A DNA stretch of 64,000 nt, from contig NZ_JACZFS010000051.1 of the NCBI RefSeq assembly GCF_014904795.1, positions 22,914 to 86,913 of the forward strand, read 5' to 3'. Shown piece after piece: positions 17,124 to 26,062 of the stretch. The notes beneath the pieces were generated by a model. That model was not told the origin of the DNA and did no database searches. It worked only from the letters and a program-made list of their open reading frames with translations. The translations under genes were made by a program, and so were the position numbers. This stretch comes from Nisaea nitritireducens (GTDB lineage Bacteria > Pseudomonadota > Alphaproteobacteria > Thalassobaculales > Thalassobaculaceae). The number at the start of each line of letters is the position of its first letter. Position 1 is the first letter of the stretch.

Positions 17124-18677
17124 ATGCGGATCACCTCGATCATGGCTGTACTTGCCCTGGGGCTCGGCGCCTGCACCGGTACCCCATACGGCAGCCCGGA
17201 AAGCCGTACCAGCGCTCACTTCGAGGCAATCCGGGACGACCGCACACTGACCCGCGCCTTCCTGCAGGAGATGCCGAAGGGTGCGGATCTGCACACCCAT
17301 CTCTCCGGCGCCGTCTATGCCGAGGCCTATATCCGCTGGGCCGCCGATCCGGATCTCCAGCTTTGCTACGACCCGGGCGCCCGGTCGATCGTGCAATGCG
17401 CCACCCACGTCCCGCCAATGGCGAAGCCGGATTGCAAAAGCGCGACGCAGGTGCGGATGAGTGATGCCGCGCAGAGCGATGCCTGCATCGCGGCCATCAC
17501 CGATAATCTCTCAATGCGCAATTTTCAGCCCAACCCACTCTGGGACGAGCGTTCCGGCCACGACCAGTTCTTCTCCACCTTCGCCCGGTTCGGCGCTATT
17601 TCCGGTGAGCGCAAGGCAGAGAGCCTTGCCTGGCTCGCGCGGAACGCGGCGCTGCAGAACGTGGTCTATGTCGAGCCGATGATGACGCTGGGTTGGGTCA
17701 ATCCGCCGACTCTCGGCGTGACGCAGAAACTCGCCGGCGGTAGCGACAAGGATCTCGCGGCCTTCGAGAAGGCGCTGCTCGATCACGGTTTCGGTAAACT
17801 GGTGGATCAGGGTGCGAAGGTGTTGAACGACGCTATGGCTGGCGCCCGGGAACAGATGGGCTGCGGCACCGCCAGTCCCGAGCCGGGCTGTACCGTGACG
17901 CTCCGCCAGCTCGGCCAGAGCATCCGGACACAGCCGCCGGAAAACACCTTTGCGCAGGTCATGCTGCATTACATGATCGCGGAGCGGGAAAAGCTCAGCG
18001 TCGGGGTGAATTTCGTCGCGCCGGAGGACTATCACGTCGCGCTCCGGGACTATTCCCTGCACATGAAGATCTTCGGCTATTTCAAACGGAAGTATGAGAC
18101 GGTCGGCCTGTCCCTGCATGCTGGCGAGCTCTGGCTCGGCGTCACAGAGTTGAAGGACATGACCTTCCATATCCGGGAAGCCGTGGAGATTGCTGGCGTC
18201 GACCGCATCGGCCACGGCGTCGATATCGGCTTCGAGAAAGACAGCGGCGCGTTGATCGAGCGGATGGCGAAGGACGGCATCGCCGTCGAGATCAACCTTT
18301 CCAGTAACGAGCAGATCCTCGGCGTCGCCGGCAAGGATCACCCGTTCCCGACCTATCTGAAGGCGGGAGTGCCGGTGATGCTCTCCACCGACGACGAGGG
18401 TGTCGAGCGCATCGACCTCACCAGTCAGTACCAACTCGCCAGCGAGCGGTATGGCCTCAGCTATGTCGCCCTCAAAACCCTGTCGCGGCAAAGCCTGGAG
18501 AAGAGCTTTCTAAGCGGGAAATCCCTCTGGCACGACTTCCGCACACTCCTGCCCGTGGCAGCGTGCGGGAAAGGCTTTGCGACATCGGCCTGCAAAGCCT
18601 TCCTGCACGACAGCGACAAAGCCCGTGCACAGGTTGAACTGGAGACGCGGATCAAAGCCTTTGAAGCGCAGTGGTGA
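17124..18677 (+). CDS. Adenosine deaminase-superfamily lipoprotein
   Basis: A 517-residue exported metal-dependent deaminase. The N-terminus is a lipoprotein signal with lipobox LGAC (about residues 15-18). Catalytic motifs of adenosine deaminases are ordered as expected: HTHLSG (zinc HxH, near residue 57), SLHAGELW (third His and proton-transfer Glu region), RIGHGVDI and LSTDDEGV. The extra ~120-residue insertion after the first motif, with several cysteines, recalls ADGF/CECR1-type secreted deaminases. It probably salvages purine nucleosides or related compounds at the cell surface. AAGGAG lies six bases before ATG 17124; ATG 17121 is an alternative. Confidence 0.88.
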   Translation: MRITSIMAVLALGLGACTGTPYGSPESRTSAHFEAIRDDRTLTRAFLQEMPKGADLHTHLSGAVYAEAYIRWAADPDLQLCYDPGARSIVQCATHVPPMAKPDCKSATQVRMSDAAQSDACIAAITDNLSMRNFQPNPLWDERSGHDQFFSTFARFGAISGERKAESLAWLARNAALQNVVYVEPMMTLGWVNPPTLGVTQKLAGGSDKDLAAFEKALLDHGFGKLVDQGAKVLNDAMAGAREQMGCGTASPEPGCTVTLRQLGQSIRTQPPENTFAQVMLHYMIAEREKLSVGVNFVAPEDYHVALRDYSLHMKIFGYFKRKYETVGLSLHAGELWLGVTELKDMTFHIREAVEIAGVDRIGHGVDIGFEKDSGALIERMAKDGIAVEINLSSNEQILGVAGKDHPFPTYLKAGVPVMLSTDDEGVERIDLTSQYQLASERYGLSYVALKTLSRQSLEKSFLSGKSLWHDFRTLLPVAACGKGFATSACKAFLHDSDKARAQVELETRIKAFEAQW

Positions 18678-18692
18678 CAAACCGGGTCCCTA

Positions 18693-19730
18693 CTAAAGGA
18701 TCTCGTCCTCGTCGAGCAGCGGGTCGTTGGCGAATTCTTCCTCGATCGCACCCATCGTTCCCTCCATTGAAGCGGAACGCGGGAGCTGGGCGACATGGTA
18801 GAGAGCATCGCCCTGATTGACGGACGGATGGTTCGTGCGGCCGACGATCAGCCCGGACACTTCACTTTTTAGTTCCGTTTCCTTTTCGCCGAACGGATCG
18901 GCGATGTAGCCCATGGTATCGCCCTTGCGGACAACATCGCCGACATTGCGCGATGTCCGGAAGATGCCGCCCTCGGTAGCCCGAAGCCAGGCAGACTTCT
19001 CAACCAGTGGCGGCGCCACATTGCCGATCTTGATGCTGCGCGCACTGATCATGCCGAGTTGCTTCAGCACCTTGAGGATACCCTTGACGCCAACCCGCGC
19101 TGAAAACTCATCCAACCGCAGGGCCTCACCTGCCTCATAGAGCAATATAGGCACGCCTATTTTCGCGGCCGCCGCACGAAGCGATCCCTCACGCAAAGCC
19201 GACTTGATAATCACAGGGGGTTCGAACACACGTGCAAGTTCCAGCGCCTTCGTATCGTCGGCATTGATCCGGATTTGCGGCAGGTTCACGCGATGCACCG
19301 CAGCCGAATGCAGGTCGATGCCAAGATCGCACAGCGAAACCACATCGTTGAGGAACCGGTATGCAAGCTGGCTGGCGAGGGAGCCGGTCTGGCTCCCCGG
19401 GAAGCTCCGGTTAAGGTCGCGGCGGTCGGGAAGATAGCGGCTGTGACTGATGAAGCCAAAGGCATTGACGATCGGCACCAGCAGAAGCGTTCCGGAAACC
19501 CGCTTCAGCGCGGAGCTCCTCGCGAGCCTGCGGATGACCTCTACACCGATAATCTCATCGCCGTGCACGGCCGCGCTGACGAATACCGTCGGCCCGTCCT
19601 TACGACCATGGATGACCTGGACCGGCAGGCTCATCGGGGTGTGATTGGAAAGCACGCTCAGCGGAATATCGACAATCCGGCGGGTGCCGGGGGAGATTTC
19701 CTCTCCCCCGATCTGGAATGGCTTACGCAA
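18693..19730 (-). CDS. Succinylglutamate desuccinylase/aspartoacylase family protein (M14-like)
   Basis: A ~345-residue zinc deacylase. Metal motifs: [13 protein letters not shown] (HxxE) and [11 protein letters not shown], with DLNRSFPG between. A lipoyl-like beta-barrel C-terminal domain (about 240-320, [22 protein letters not shown]) is usual for this subfamily. No ATG is available near the N-terminus. TTG 19730 is proposed: it lies within the end of rimK, has AAGAAGG upstream and gives an 8-base overlap. Last gene of the DUF-rimB-rimK operon; possibly removes what RimK adds, which is inference. A longer frame to 19829 would overlap rimK heavily and is disfavoured. Confidence 0.85.
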   Translation of the reverse strand: MRKPFQIGGEEISPGTRRIVDIPLSVLSNHTPMSLPVQVIHGRKDGPTVFVSAAVHGDEIIGVEVIRRLARSSALKRVSGTLLLVPIVNAFGFISHSRYLPDRRDLNRSFPGSQTGSLASQLAYRFLNDVVSLCDLGIDLHSAAVHRVNLPQIRINADDTKALELARVFEPPVIIKSALREGSLRAAAAKIGVPILLYEAGEALRLDEFSARVGVKGILKVLKQLGMISARSIKIGNVAPPLVEKSAWLRATEGGIFRTSRNVGDVVRKGDTMGYIADPFGEKETELKSEVSGLIVGRTNHPSVNQGDALYHVAQLPRSASMEGTMGAIEEEFANDPLLDEDEIL

Positions 19731-20652
19731 CTGCGACCTTCTTGCGGCTCTTGCCGCCCTTGGTCCGCGTCCGGCCGGCACGGGCGTTCTTCTCCAGGAA
19801 CTCGATGATCTTACCGGCCACATCGACACCGGTCGCCTTCTCGACCCCTTCGAGACCCGGTGAGGAGTTGACCTCCATCACCACCGGCCCGTCATTGGAG
19901 CGCAGCATGTCGACACCGCAGACATTGAGCCCCATCGCGTTCGCAGCCTTGAGCGCCGTCGTCCGTTCGGCAGCGGTGATCTTGATCGCTTCCGCTGAGC
20001 CGCCACGATGCAGGTTGGACCGGAAGTCGCCCTCCTTGCCGCGGCGGATCATCGCCGCCACGACCTTTTCGCCGACCACGAGGCAGCGGATATCCTCGCC
20101 GTTCGCTTCCTTCACGAACTGCTGGACGAGGATGTTCGTCTTCACCCCGCCAAAGGCCTGAATAATGCTCTCGGCCGCTTTCGGCGTTTCGCCGAGCACG
20201 ACACCGATACCCTGGGTTCCTTCGAGCAGCTTGATGATGACCGGCGCGCCGCCGGCAATGCGCAGCAGCTCTTCGGCATCGGAGGTCCGGTGTGCGAAGA
20301 CCGTGACGGGAAGCCCCACGCCTTCACGCGACAGGAGCTGCATGCTGCGCAGCTTGTCGCGGGAGCGGGAGATACCGACCGATTCATTCAGCGGATAAAC
20401 GTCCATCATCTCGAACTGGCGCAGAACCGCCGTCCCGAAGAACGTCACCGACGCACCGATACGCGGAATAATCGCGTCATAGCCGGTCAGGGAGTTCCCC
20501 TTGTAGTGCACTTCCGGGTCATTCGACGCAATGTCGATGAAACAGCGCAGGTGATCGATGACATCGATATCGTGTCCCCGCTCTTCGGCTGCCTCGACAA
20601 GGCGCCGGTGGGAGTAGAGTTCAGGATTGCGGCAAAGAAGACCAATCTTCAT
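19723..20652 (-). CDS. rimK: RimK-type ATP-grasp alpha-L-glutamate ligase
   Basis: A 309-residue ATP-grasp ligase. Motifs: [21 protein letters not shown] (start of the ATP-grasp), [17 protein letters not shown] (ATP-binding lysine and glycine loop), [17 protein letters not shown] and [13 protein letters not shown] (metal ligands). E. coli RimK (300 aa) adds glutamates to the C-terminus of ribosomal protein S6. ATG 20652 overlaps the rimB stop by one base (TAATG). The basic C-terminal tail ([17 protein letters not shown]) is an extension. Confidence 0.93.
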   Translation of the reverse strand: MKIGLLCRNPELYSHRRLVEAAEERGHDIDVIDHLRCFIDIASNDPEVHYKGNSLTGYDAIIPRIGASVTFFGTAVLRQFEMMDVYPLNESVGISRSRDKLRSMQLLSREGVGLPVTVFAHRTSDAEELLRIAGGAPVIIKLLEGTQGIGVVLGETPKAAESIIQAFGGVKTNILVQQFVKEANGEDIRCLVVGEKVVAAMIRRGKEGDFRSNLHRGGSAEAIKITAAERTTALKAANAMGLNVCGVDMLRSNDGPVVMEVNSSPGLEGVEKATGVDVAGKIIEFLEKNARAGRTRTKGGKSRKKVAVA

Positions 20653-21140
20653 TAGCTTGTCCTTTCAGTCTTTACCTTGGTTGAACCTGTTTTCTGCTTC
20701 CGGCCCGCCATGAACGAGCTTCCCGGATCGATAAGAAAGCGATCCCGGACAGCCTGACGGCCCAGAAGCATCCGGAACCCGAGCGGATCACGATCCGCCA
20801 GGGTGATTTCGATCGGCCAGGTAAGGCCGGCGAGCGAAACATCGGTCGAGATGACGTAGCGAACGTCCTTGTGACCGCTGGAACTCGTCACCTCGCGCAT
20901 GTCCTGCACTTCGGCGACGCACTCAACAGCGGGCAGGCGGTAGCGCTGCCTTGGGTGCACGACAAAGGCGACATGCGGCGCTCCGTGATCGGTGAATTGA
21001 CGAACGTCGAAAGCGTGCAGCGCGGACGTCCGGGCACCGGTATCGATCTTGGTCTTGATCCGTTCGATCCCGAGCTCACCGAGAGACACCCATTCGCGCC
21101 ACCCGATCACCGGCAACCGTTCTTCCTGATGACGCTTCAT
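20652..21140 (-). CDS. RimB-like aspartic/zinc protease family protein (PF05618)
   Basis: A 162-residue protein of the 'ATP-dependent zinc protease' family with a retropepsin-like signature: [16 protein letters not shown] near residue 30, and late-domain [19 protein letters not shown]. In Pseudomonas the homologue RimB is encoded with RimK and modulates it. The same arrangement is seen here, with the start overlapping the upstream stop (ATGA) and the stop overlapping rimK. Confidence 0.87.
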   Translation of the reverse strand: MKRHQEERLPVIGWREWVSLGELGIERIKTKIDTGARTSALHAFDVRQFTDHGAPHVAFVVHPRQRYRLPAVECVAEVQDMREVTSSSGHKDVRYVISTDVSLAGLTWPIEITLADRDPLGFRMLLGRQAVRDRFLIDPGSSFMAGRKQKTGSTKVKTERTS

Positions 21141-21505
21141 ACGCCCTCGTCACTTGCAGCTTCGTCCGCCTCGGCCGCCGAGCTTTCCTCCACAACCGCG
21201 CCAACAGGAAACTCCATGGCGGCGGCAATCACGCTCTCGTTCACGCGCCGGTAACTGACAAAGGTCTGCTGACTGACAACGATGAAGTAGGTTTCAAGAT
21301 CGATCAGCAGATATCCCATCTCATAGAGCGAGCGCCGCAGCTCCTCGATCTGCTCCGGCCAGAGCCGCCGCACGCCCATCAGCTGGCGCATCAGCTTCAT
21401 CGAAATCCGGTACCGCCCGCGCGGCTTCCCCGCGAAGGGATGCTCGTAAAGCGCTACCAAGCGAGTGCGTACATCCACGTAATCGATATCCACGTCGTCA
21501 CCCAT
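21137..21505 (-). CDS. Conserved hypothetical protein heading the rim operon
   Basis: A 122-residue protein that I do not recognise. The middle region (GKPRGRYRISMKLMRQLMG, LWPEQIEELRRSLYEMGYLLID) looks like a compact helical, possibly winged-helix fold. The C-terminus is an acidic Ala/Glu tail. It is the first gene of a four-gene overlapping operon (hypothetical, rimB, rimK, deacylase), so it may be a regulator or accessory subunit of the glutamate-ligase system. Confidence 0.75.
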   Translation of the reverse strand: MGDDVDIDYVDVRTRLVALYEHPFAGKPRGRYRISMKLMRQLMGVRRLWPEQIEELRRSLYEMGYLLIDLETYFIVVSQQTFVSYRRVNESVIAAAMEFPVGAVVEESSAAEADEAASDEGV

Positions 21506-21544
21506 AATTCCGTCGCCACATTTCGGAACCTAAAATATAAATTT

Positions 21545-21583
21545 TATTCGCTATAGCAAATATTTTTTTGACTAAAGCGAATA
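21545..21583. promoter_or_regulatory. AT-rich divergent promoter with inverted repeat
   Basis: A strikingly AT-rich patch in a GC-rich region. TATTCGCT (21545-21552) is perfectly mirrored by AGCGAATA (21576-21583), and AGCAAATATTTTT / AGCGAATATTTTT form a direct repeat within it. It sits between the rim operon and the CNNM operon and is a likely operator for one or both. Confidence 0.55.
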
Positions 21584-21630
21584 TTTTTATATATTCCGCC
21601 GATCAATCAAAGAGATTTCGGAGAGCCGAA

Positions 21631-22986
21631 TTGAACTCGTTTTACGTGCAACTTCTTGCAATCACTGCGCTTCTGGCCGCGAACGCCTTCTTTGTCGCCG
21701 CCGAGTTCGCACTCGTTTCAGCACGGCATTTCCGGATCGAGACCCGGGCAAAGGGCGGCAGCAATGCGGCCCGGATGACCCTGCGGATCAAAGAAAACAT
21801 CGACGCCTATCTGTCCGCCTGCCAGCTCGGCATCACCATGGCCTCGCTCGGTCTCGGCTGGCTTGGCGAGCCGGCGGTCGCCGCGATCCTGGAGCCCTTG
21901 CTTGAGCCTCTCCATCTTTCGGATGCAACCCTGCACACGATCTCTTTCGTGATCGGCTTTGTCGTCTTCTCGTCCCTGCATATCGTCATTGGCGAGCAGG
22001 TCCCGAAGACCTATGCGATCCGCAAGGCTGTCCCGGTCTCGATACTTCTGTCCTATCCGCTGCACTGGTTTTACATCGCCATCTTCCCTCTTAGCTGGGC
22101 GCTGAACTGGGCGTCGATCTCGCTCCTGCGCCTGATGGGCGTGAAGGAAGCCAGCCACGCGGAAGTTCTGACTAGCGACGAGTTGAAAGGCCTGATCCAT
22201 GTGTCAGCGGAACACGGAGAGGTCGAGGCGGAGCGTGCAACCATGCTGCACAACCTGTTTCACTTCGACGAGCGCACCGTCGAGGGCGTGATGATTCCGC
22301 GGACCGAAACCAGGGTTCTGCGGACAGAAGCAAGCGCGGCCGAGAATCTGGAAACCATCCGCAAATCCCAGTATTCGCGGTTCCCGATTGTCAGCGACGG
22401 TCACGACAACCTGATCGGCATCATCCTTGTCCGCGACCTGGTGAACGCCATGGTCGATGGGCAAAAGGCTCCCTGGGAAGACCTCAAACCCTATTGCCGC
22501 GAGCCCCTCGTGGTACCGGAGTCCCTGCGAGTTTCCACCCTCTTCGAAATGATGCGCACCAGCCGGGCGCATATGGCGTGCGTCATTGACGAGTACGGCT
22601 CCTTCGTCGGCATCGTCACGCTTGAGGATCTGCTGGAGGAAATCGTCGGCGAAATTGCAGACGAGACCGACAAGGTCGAGCAGGAATTCTCGATTGTCTG
22701 GAAAGCCGACCACTGGGATGCCCACGGCCTTGCCTCGCTGGTCGATTTCGAGCGTGAAACCGGGTTCGTCGGAAGCGACGAGTACGAAGTCAACACGGTC
22801 TCCGGCCTGATCATGAGCCTGCTCGGACGCATTCCGCGCGCGAAAGACATCGTTGAGCTGGATGGCTTCCGCTTCACCGTCCTTGAAATGAAGGACCGTC
22901 GGATAGAGCGCGTCCGCATCGCCCGGATCGGCGATGAGACCGCTCCCGCAGAGGAAAACCACAGCGACGGCGAGGCGAAGCACTAA
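21631..22986 (+). CDS. CNNM/CorC-type transporter (hemolysin family, UPF0053)
   Basis: A 451-residue inner-membrane protein: CNNM transmembrane domain (residues ~1-190; NAFFVAAEFALVSARH, YLSACQLGITMASLGLGWLGEP), two CBS domains (VMIPRTETRVLR ... FPIVSDGHDNLIGIILVRDLV; CVIDEYGSFVGIVTLEDLLEEIVGEI) and a C-terminal CorC_HlyC domain (EYEVNTVSGLIMSLLGRIP). The family exports or regulates Mg2+ (and Co2+). TTG 21631 with GGAGAG upstream is chosen; an in-frame TTG 21568 lies inside the palindromic promoter. It is the first gene of an ion-transport operon through mgtE. Confidence 0.92.
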   Translation: MNSFYVQLLAITALLAANAFFVAAEFALVSARHFRIETRAKGGSNAARMTLRIKENIDAYLSACQLGITMASLGLGWLGEPAVAAILEPLLEPLHLSDATLHTISFVIGFVVFSSLHIVIGEQVPKTYAIRKAVPVSILLSYPLHWFYIAIFPLSWALNWASISLLRLMGVKEASHAEVLTSDELKGLIHVSAEHGEVEAERATMLHNLFHFDERTVEGVMIPRTETRVLRTEASAAENLETIRKSQYSRFPIVSDGHDNLIGIILVRDLVNAMVDGQKAPWEDLKPYCREPLVVPESLRVSTLFEMMRTSRAHMACVIDEYGSFVGIVTLEDLLEEIVGEIADETDKVEQEFSIVWKADHWDAHGLASLVDFERETGFVGSDEYEVNTVSGLIMSLLGRIPRAKDIVELDGFRFTVLEMKDRRIERVRIARIGDETAPAEENHSDGEAKH

Positions 22987-23035
22987 CAAACCACAACAAA
23001 GCTGCACGTGAACAATCCGAACAAGGAGAAGCACC

Positions 23036-23854
23036 ATGCTTGAACATGCAGAACCCATCGTTTCCGGACTGAAGCAGATTGTAGATTCTCTTATTGAACT
23101 GCTACCGGCGCTGCTCAGCGCCGCTCTGCTTCTTGTCATTGGCTGGCTGGTAGCCCGCACCGTGCGGGCAATCACCCTTCGATCAGCCAAAACCCTGAAC
23201 CGGGGCGCACAGGCTATCGGGCTCGGCGGCCTGGTCCGGACGATCGGAGCCGAAGGCTCGACGACGAAGGTCCTGGCGAGCGTGTTCTACTGGCTTGTCA
23301 TCCTGTTCTTCCTGACCTCGGCCACGAATGTGCTGGGCCTGACGGTTTTCAGCGGCTGGCTTGAACAGCTTGTCACCTACCTGCCACAGATCCTCTCCGG
23401 CGCCCTGATCATCTTCGCAGGGGTCATTCTCGCCAATATCGCGCGCGACGCCCTGATCGCTGCCCTGCCCGGTGTTCCCGAGCAGCAGCGCAACCTGCTC
23501 GGCCGGCTGGTACAGGGATTGACCGTCGTGGTGCTGGTCGTTGTCGGTCTGGATCAGATCGGCATCGACATCACCATCATCATCACCATTCTGTCCGTCG
23601 CCGTCGCAGCCCTGCTTGGCGGTCTCTCCCTCGCCTTCAGCCTCGGCGCGCGCACCTTCGTCAGCAACGTGATCGGCTCCCATTACCTCGACCGCGATTT
23701 CAGTGTCGGGCAGAAGATCCGTTTCGCCGAGGTGGAGGGCGCCATTGCCGAGATCACGGCAACCACGGTGATCCTCGAAACAAGCGACGGCCGCCTGATC
23801 ATACCGGCGCACCGGTTCGCGGAGGAGACAACGCTCATCCGGACGGGGGACTGA
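23036..23854 (+). CDS. Small MscS-related channel (conserved TM helix family)
   Basis: A 272-residue membrane protein with about five TM helices, of the TM_helix (PF05552)/MscS-like group. The pore-type segment is SVAVAALLGGLSLAFSLGARTFVSN, followed by a short beta domain (GQKIRFAEVEGAIAEITATTVILET) that lacks the full MscS C-terminal vestibule. AAGGAG precedes the ATG. Second gene of the CNNM-MgtE operon. Confidence 0.88.
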   Translation: MLEHAEPIVSGLKQIVDSLIELLPALLSAALLLVIGWLVARTVRAITLRSAKTLNRGAQAIGLGGLVRTIGAEGSTTKVLASVFYWLVILFFLTSATNVLGLTVFSGWLEQLVTYLPQILSGALIIFAGVILANIARDALIAALPGVPEQQRNLLGRLVQGLTVVVLVVVGLDQIGIDITIIITILSVAVAALLGGLSLAFSLGARTFVSNVIGSHYLDRDFSVGQKIRFAEVEGAIAEITATTVILETSDGRLIIPAHRFAEETTLIRTGD

Positions 23855-23857
23855 ACC

Positions 23858-24709
23858 ATGACGGATTTCAAGTTCCTTGCCACCGAGTTGCTGAAGCAGC
23901 ATCCGACCGAAGCTGCCTCCATCCTCGAAAAACACGATTCCGAGCAGATCGCGACATTCGCGAAATCCCTCGGCGAGGATGAAGCAACCGGGCTGTTCAT
24001 GGCCCTGTCATCGCAGGCCGCAGCCGCAAGCCTGCGTCATTTCAGCGAGCAGGACGCCGTAGCCATCCTCGGCAACATGCCCCGCCGTGAGGCGAGCGAC
24101 ATCCTGCGCCGAACCCCGCGGAAGCGGCGCGAGACTTACCTTGCGAGAATGCCGGCGGCGACACGCCTGCAGCTCGAAGTGGTGTTGCATCAGCCGGCCC
24201 ACAGGGTCGGCGCCTATACCGACAGCGACCTTGTCACTGTCACGCCCGGAACGACTGTCGAGACGACCCGCAGGCGCTTGCGCTCCGTGGAAAGCCCCGT
24301 CGCCATCATCTTCCTCGTAAACGACAAGCAGCAGCTTCTCGGCAGCTTTCCGGTCGGGCGGCTCTTTTCCGCCAAGGGATCGGAAGCCGTCGAGACTCTC
24401 GCCGATATGACCCGGCAGTCGCTTGGCGTCAGAACGACACTGGAAGACGCACTGGAAAGCCCCGACTGGCTGAAGACAGACGTCCTCGGCGTCGTGGACC
24501 GGCAGGACAAACTTGTCGGCAGCGTGCGTTACTCCAGCCTTCGCCAGGCCAGCGAACCGGTCGTGGTGCAAGAGGAAACAGAGACGGGCGGCGACTACAT
24601 GAGGGTTGCCGACAACCTTTATGTCGGGCTCGCCGAGGTTCTGCTCACGACCATCCCGAAACCGAGGGCCAATCGCACCCGGAATACAAATGAGGGAGAT
24701 GCAAAATGA
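23858..24709 (+). CDS. MgtE-like intracellular N + CBS protein without membrane domain
   Basis: A 283-residue soluble protein. Residues 1-110 look like the helical MgtE N domain (PTEAASILEKHDSEQIATF, DAVAILGNMPRREASDIL). Residues ~120-260 look like paired CBS modules (TVTPGTTVETTRRRLRS, VAIIFLVNDKQQLLGSFPV, DVLGVVDRQDKLVGSV). No TM helix follows. It precedes a full-length MgtE with a 4-base ATGA overlap, so it probably acts as a regulatory half-subunit. Confidence 0.85.
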   Translation: MTDFKFLATELLKQHPTEAASILEKHDSEQIATFAKSLGEDEATGLFMALSSQAAAASLRHFSEQDAVAILGNMPRREASDILRRTPRKRRETYLARMPAATRLQLEVVLHQPAHRVGAYTDSDLVTVTPGTTVETTRRRLRSVESPVAIIFLVNDKQQLLGSFPVGRLFSAKGSEAVETLADMTRQSLGVRTTLEDALESPDWLKTDVLGVVDRQDKLVGSVRYSSLRQASEPVVVQEETETGGDYMRVADNLYVGLAEVLLTTIPKPRANRTRNTNEGDAK

Positions 24710-26001
24710 CGGATTGCGCACAAGCTCTGGCAAGCCATTACCTGACCGCCTATCCGAACGAAGCCGCCCGAACCATCGACACGCTGCCGGAGGCGGCGGT
24801 CACAGATTTGCTGACGTCGCTCGAGCCGCCCCAGATCGTTCCCGTTCTGAACGCCCTGCCGGCAATGCTGGCAACGCCCGTACTGATGGCGATGCCTAAA
24901 GCCATCCGCAAGGCGGTGATTGAAAAGGCTGACCGGAACCGGGCTGTCCCCCTGCTCGGACAGATGAGCAAGGAGCAGCGCGAGGGCCTGTATGCGGAGC
25001 TCCCGGCCGCGCTTTCCGCCGAACTCCGCATGATGCTCGAATATCCGGACGGTACTGCCGGGCGTTTGATGGACACGGTGGTTTTCAGCCTGCCAGGCGA
25101 CACCACGGTCGAGCGGGCGCTAGAACTCCTGCGGCAGCGCGATCCGGAACGGGTGCATTTCATCAAGTTGCTCGACAACGAGAATCGGCTTTCGAGCCTG
25201 GTCGACGTGCGCCAGCTTGCGTTCAGCGCTCCGGAAACCCGCCTCACGGAGATTTCCCGAGCGGTCGTCGATGTCGTCAGCCCGATGGACCCGCGCGAGG
25301 ACGTCGTGCGCAAGTTCGAAGAACACGACATGGAGGAGCTGCCGGTCATTGACGTGGACGGCCGGATCCTTGGCCTGATCCGCCACAGCGCACTGGTTGG
25401 CGCCCTGAAGACGGAATCCACCCTCGACATCCAGACCATGGTCGGTGTCAGCAAGGACGAACGGGCCCTGTCACCGAGCTGGTTCGCCCTGCGCAAGCGC
25501 ATGCCCTGGATGCAGATCAACCTGCTGACAGCCTTCCTGGCGGCGTCTGTCGTCGGACTGTTCGAAAACACCATCGCGACCTTCACCGCACTCGCCGTCC
25601 TGCTCCCGGTTGTCGCCGGACAATCGGGCAATGCGGGCGCTCAGGCCCTTGCCGTCACGATGCGCGGCCTGGCTCTGCGCGAGATCACTATCGGGCAGTG
25701 GTTCAGGGTCTTGAGAAAAGAGCTGAATGTCGGCTTCTGGAACGGCCTTGCGATCGCCCTCACCTGCGGTATCGGCGTGTTCTTCTGGAGCGGCAGCATC
25801 GGCCTCGTGCTGGTTATCGCGCTCTCCATGGTCATTGCCATGGTGGCCGCCGGCATCGCAGGCGCCCTGGTCCCGATTGTCCTGTCACGCCTCGGGCAGG
25901 ATCCGGCCGTTGCCTCGTCGATCATCCTGACCACGGTCACCGACGTCGCCGGCTTCTTCTCGTTCCTCGGCATTGCCACGATCCTGTCGGGAATGCTGTG
26001 A
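24706..26001 (+). CDS. mgtE: MgtE-family magnesium transporter
   Basis: A 431-residue Mg2+ channel/transporter: N domain (1-120), CBS pair (about 125-240, with EELPVIDVDGRILGLIRHS) and five TM helices from ~265. The membrane region carries PVVAGQSGNAGAQALAVTMRG and the closing IILTTVTDVAGFFSFLGIA, matching the family's ion-path motifs. Fourth gene of the operon with CNNM, MscS-like and MgtE-N genes. A strong hairpin follows. Confidence 0.92.
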   Translation: MTDCAQALASHYLTAYPNEAARTIDTLPEAAVTDLLTSLEPPQIVPVLNALPAMLATPVLMAMPKAIRKAVIEKADRNRAVPLLGQMSKEQREGLYAELPAALSAELRMMLEYPDGTAGRLMDTVVFSLPGDTTVERALELLRQRDPERVHFIKLLDNENRLSSLVDVRQLAFSAPETRLTEISRAVVDVVSPMDPREDVVRKFEEHDMEELPVIDVDGRILGLIRHSALVGALKTESTLDIQTMVGVSKDERALSPSWFALRKRMPWMQINLLTAFLAASVVGLFENTIATFTALAVLLPVVAGQSGNAGAQALAVTMRGLALREITIGQWFRVLRKELNVGFWNGLAIALTCGIGVFFWSGSIGLVLVIALSMVIAMVAAGIAGALVPIVLSRLGQDPAVASSIILTTVTDVAGFFSFLGIATILSGML

Positions 26002-26026
26002 TCGAGATTCGCGCGAAGCCCAAAGG

Positions 26027-26054
26027 CCGACAATCAGGCAAGCCTGGTTGTCGG
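26027..26054. terminator. Convergent hairpin after mgtE
   Basis: CCGACAATCAGGC AA GCCTGGTTGTCGG forms a near-perfect 13-bp stem with a 2-base centre (one G-T pair), in the 61-bp gap between mgtE and the opposite-strand membrane gene. There is no long T-run. Likely a shared transcription stop. Confidence 0.6.
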
Positions 26055-26062
26055 TCCTTGCT

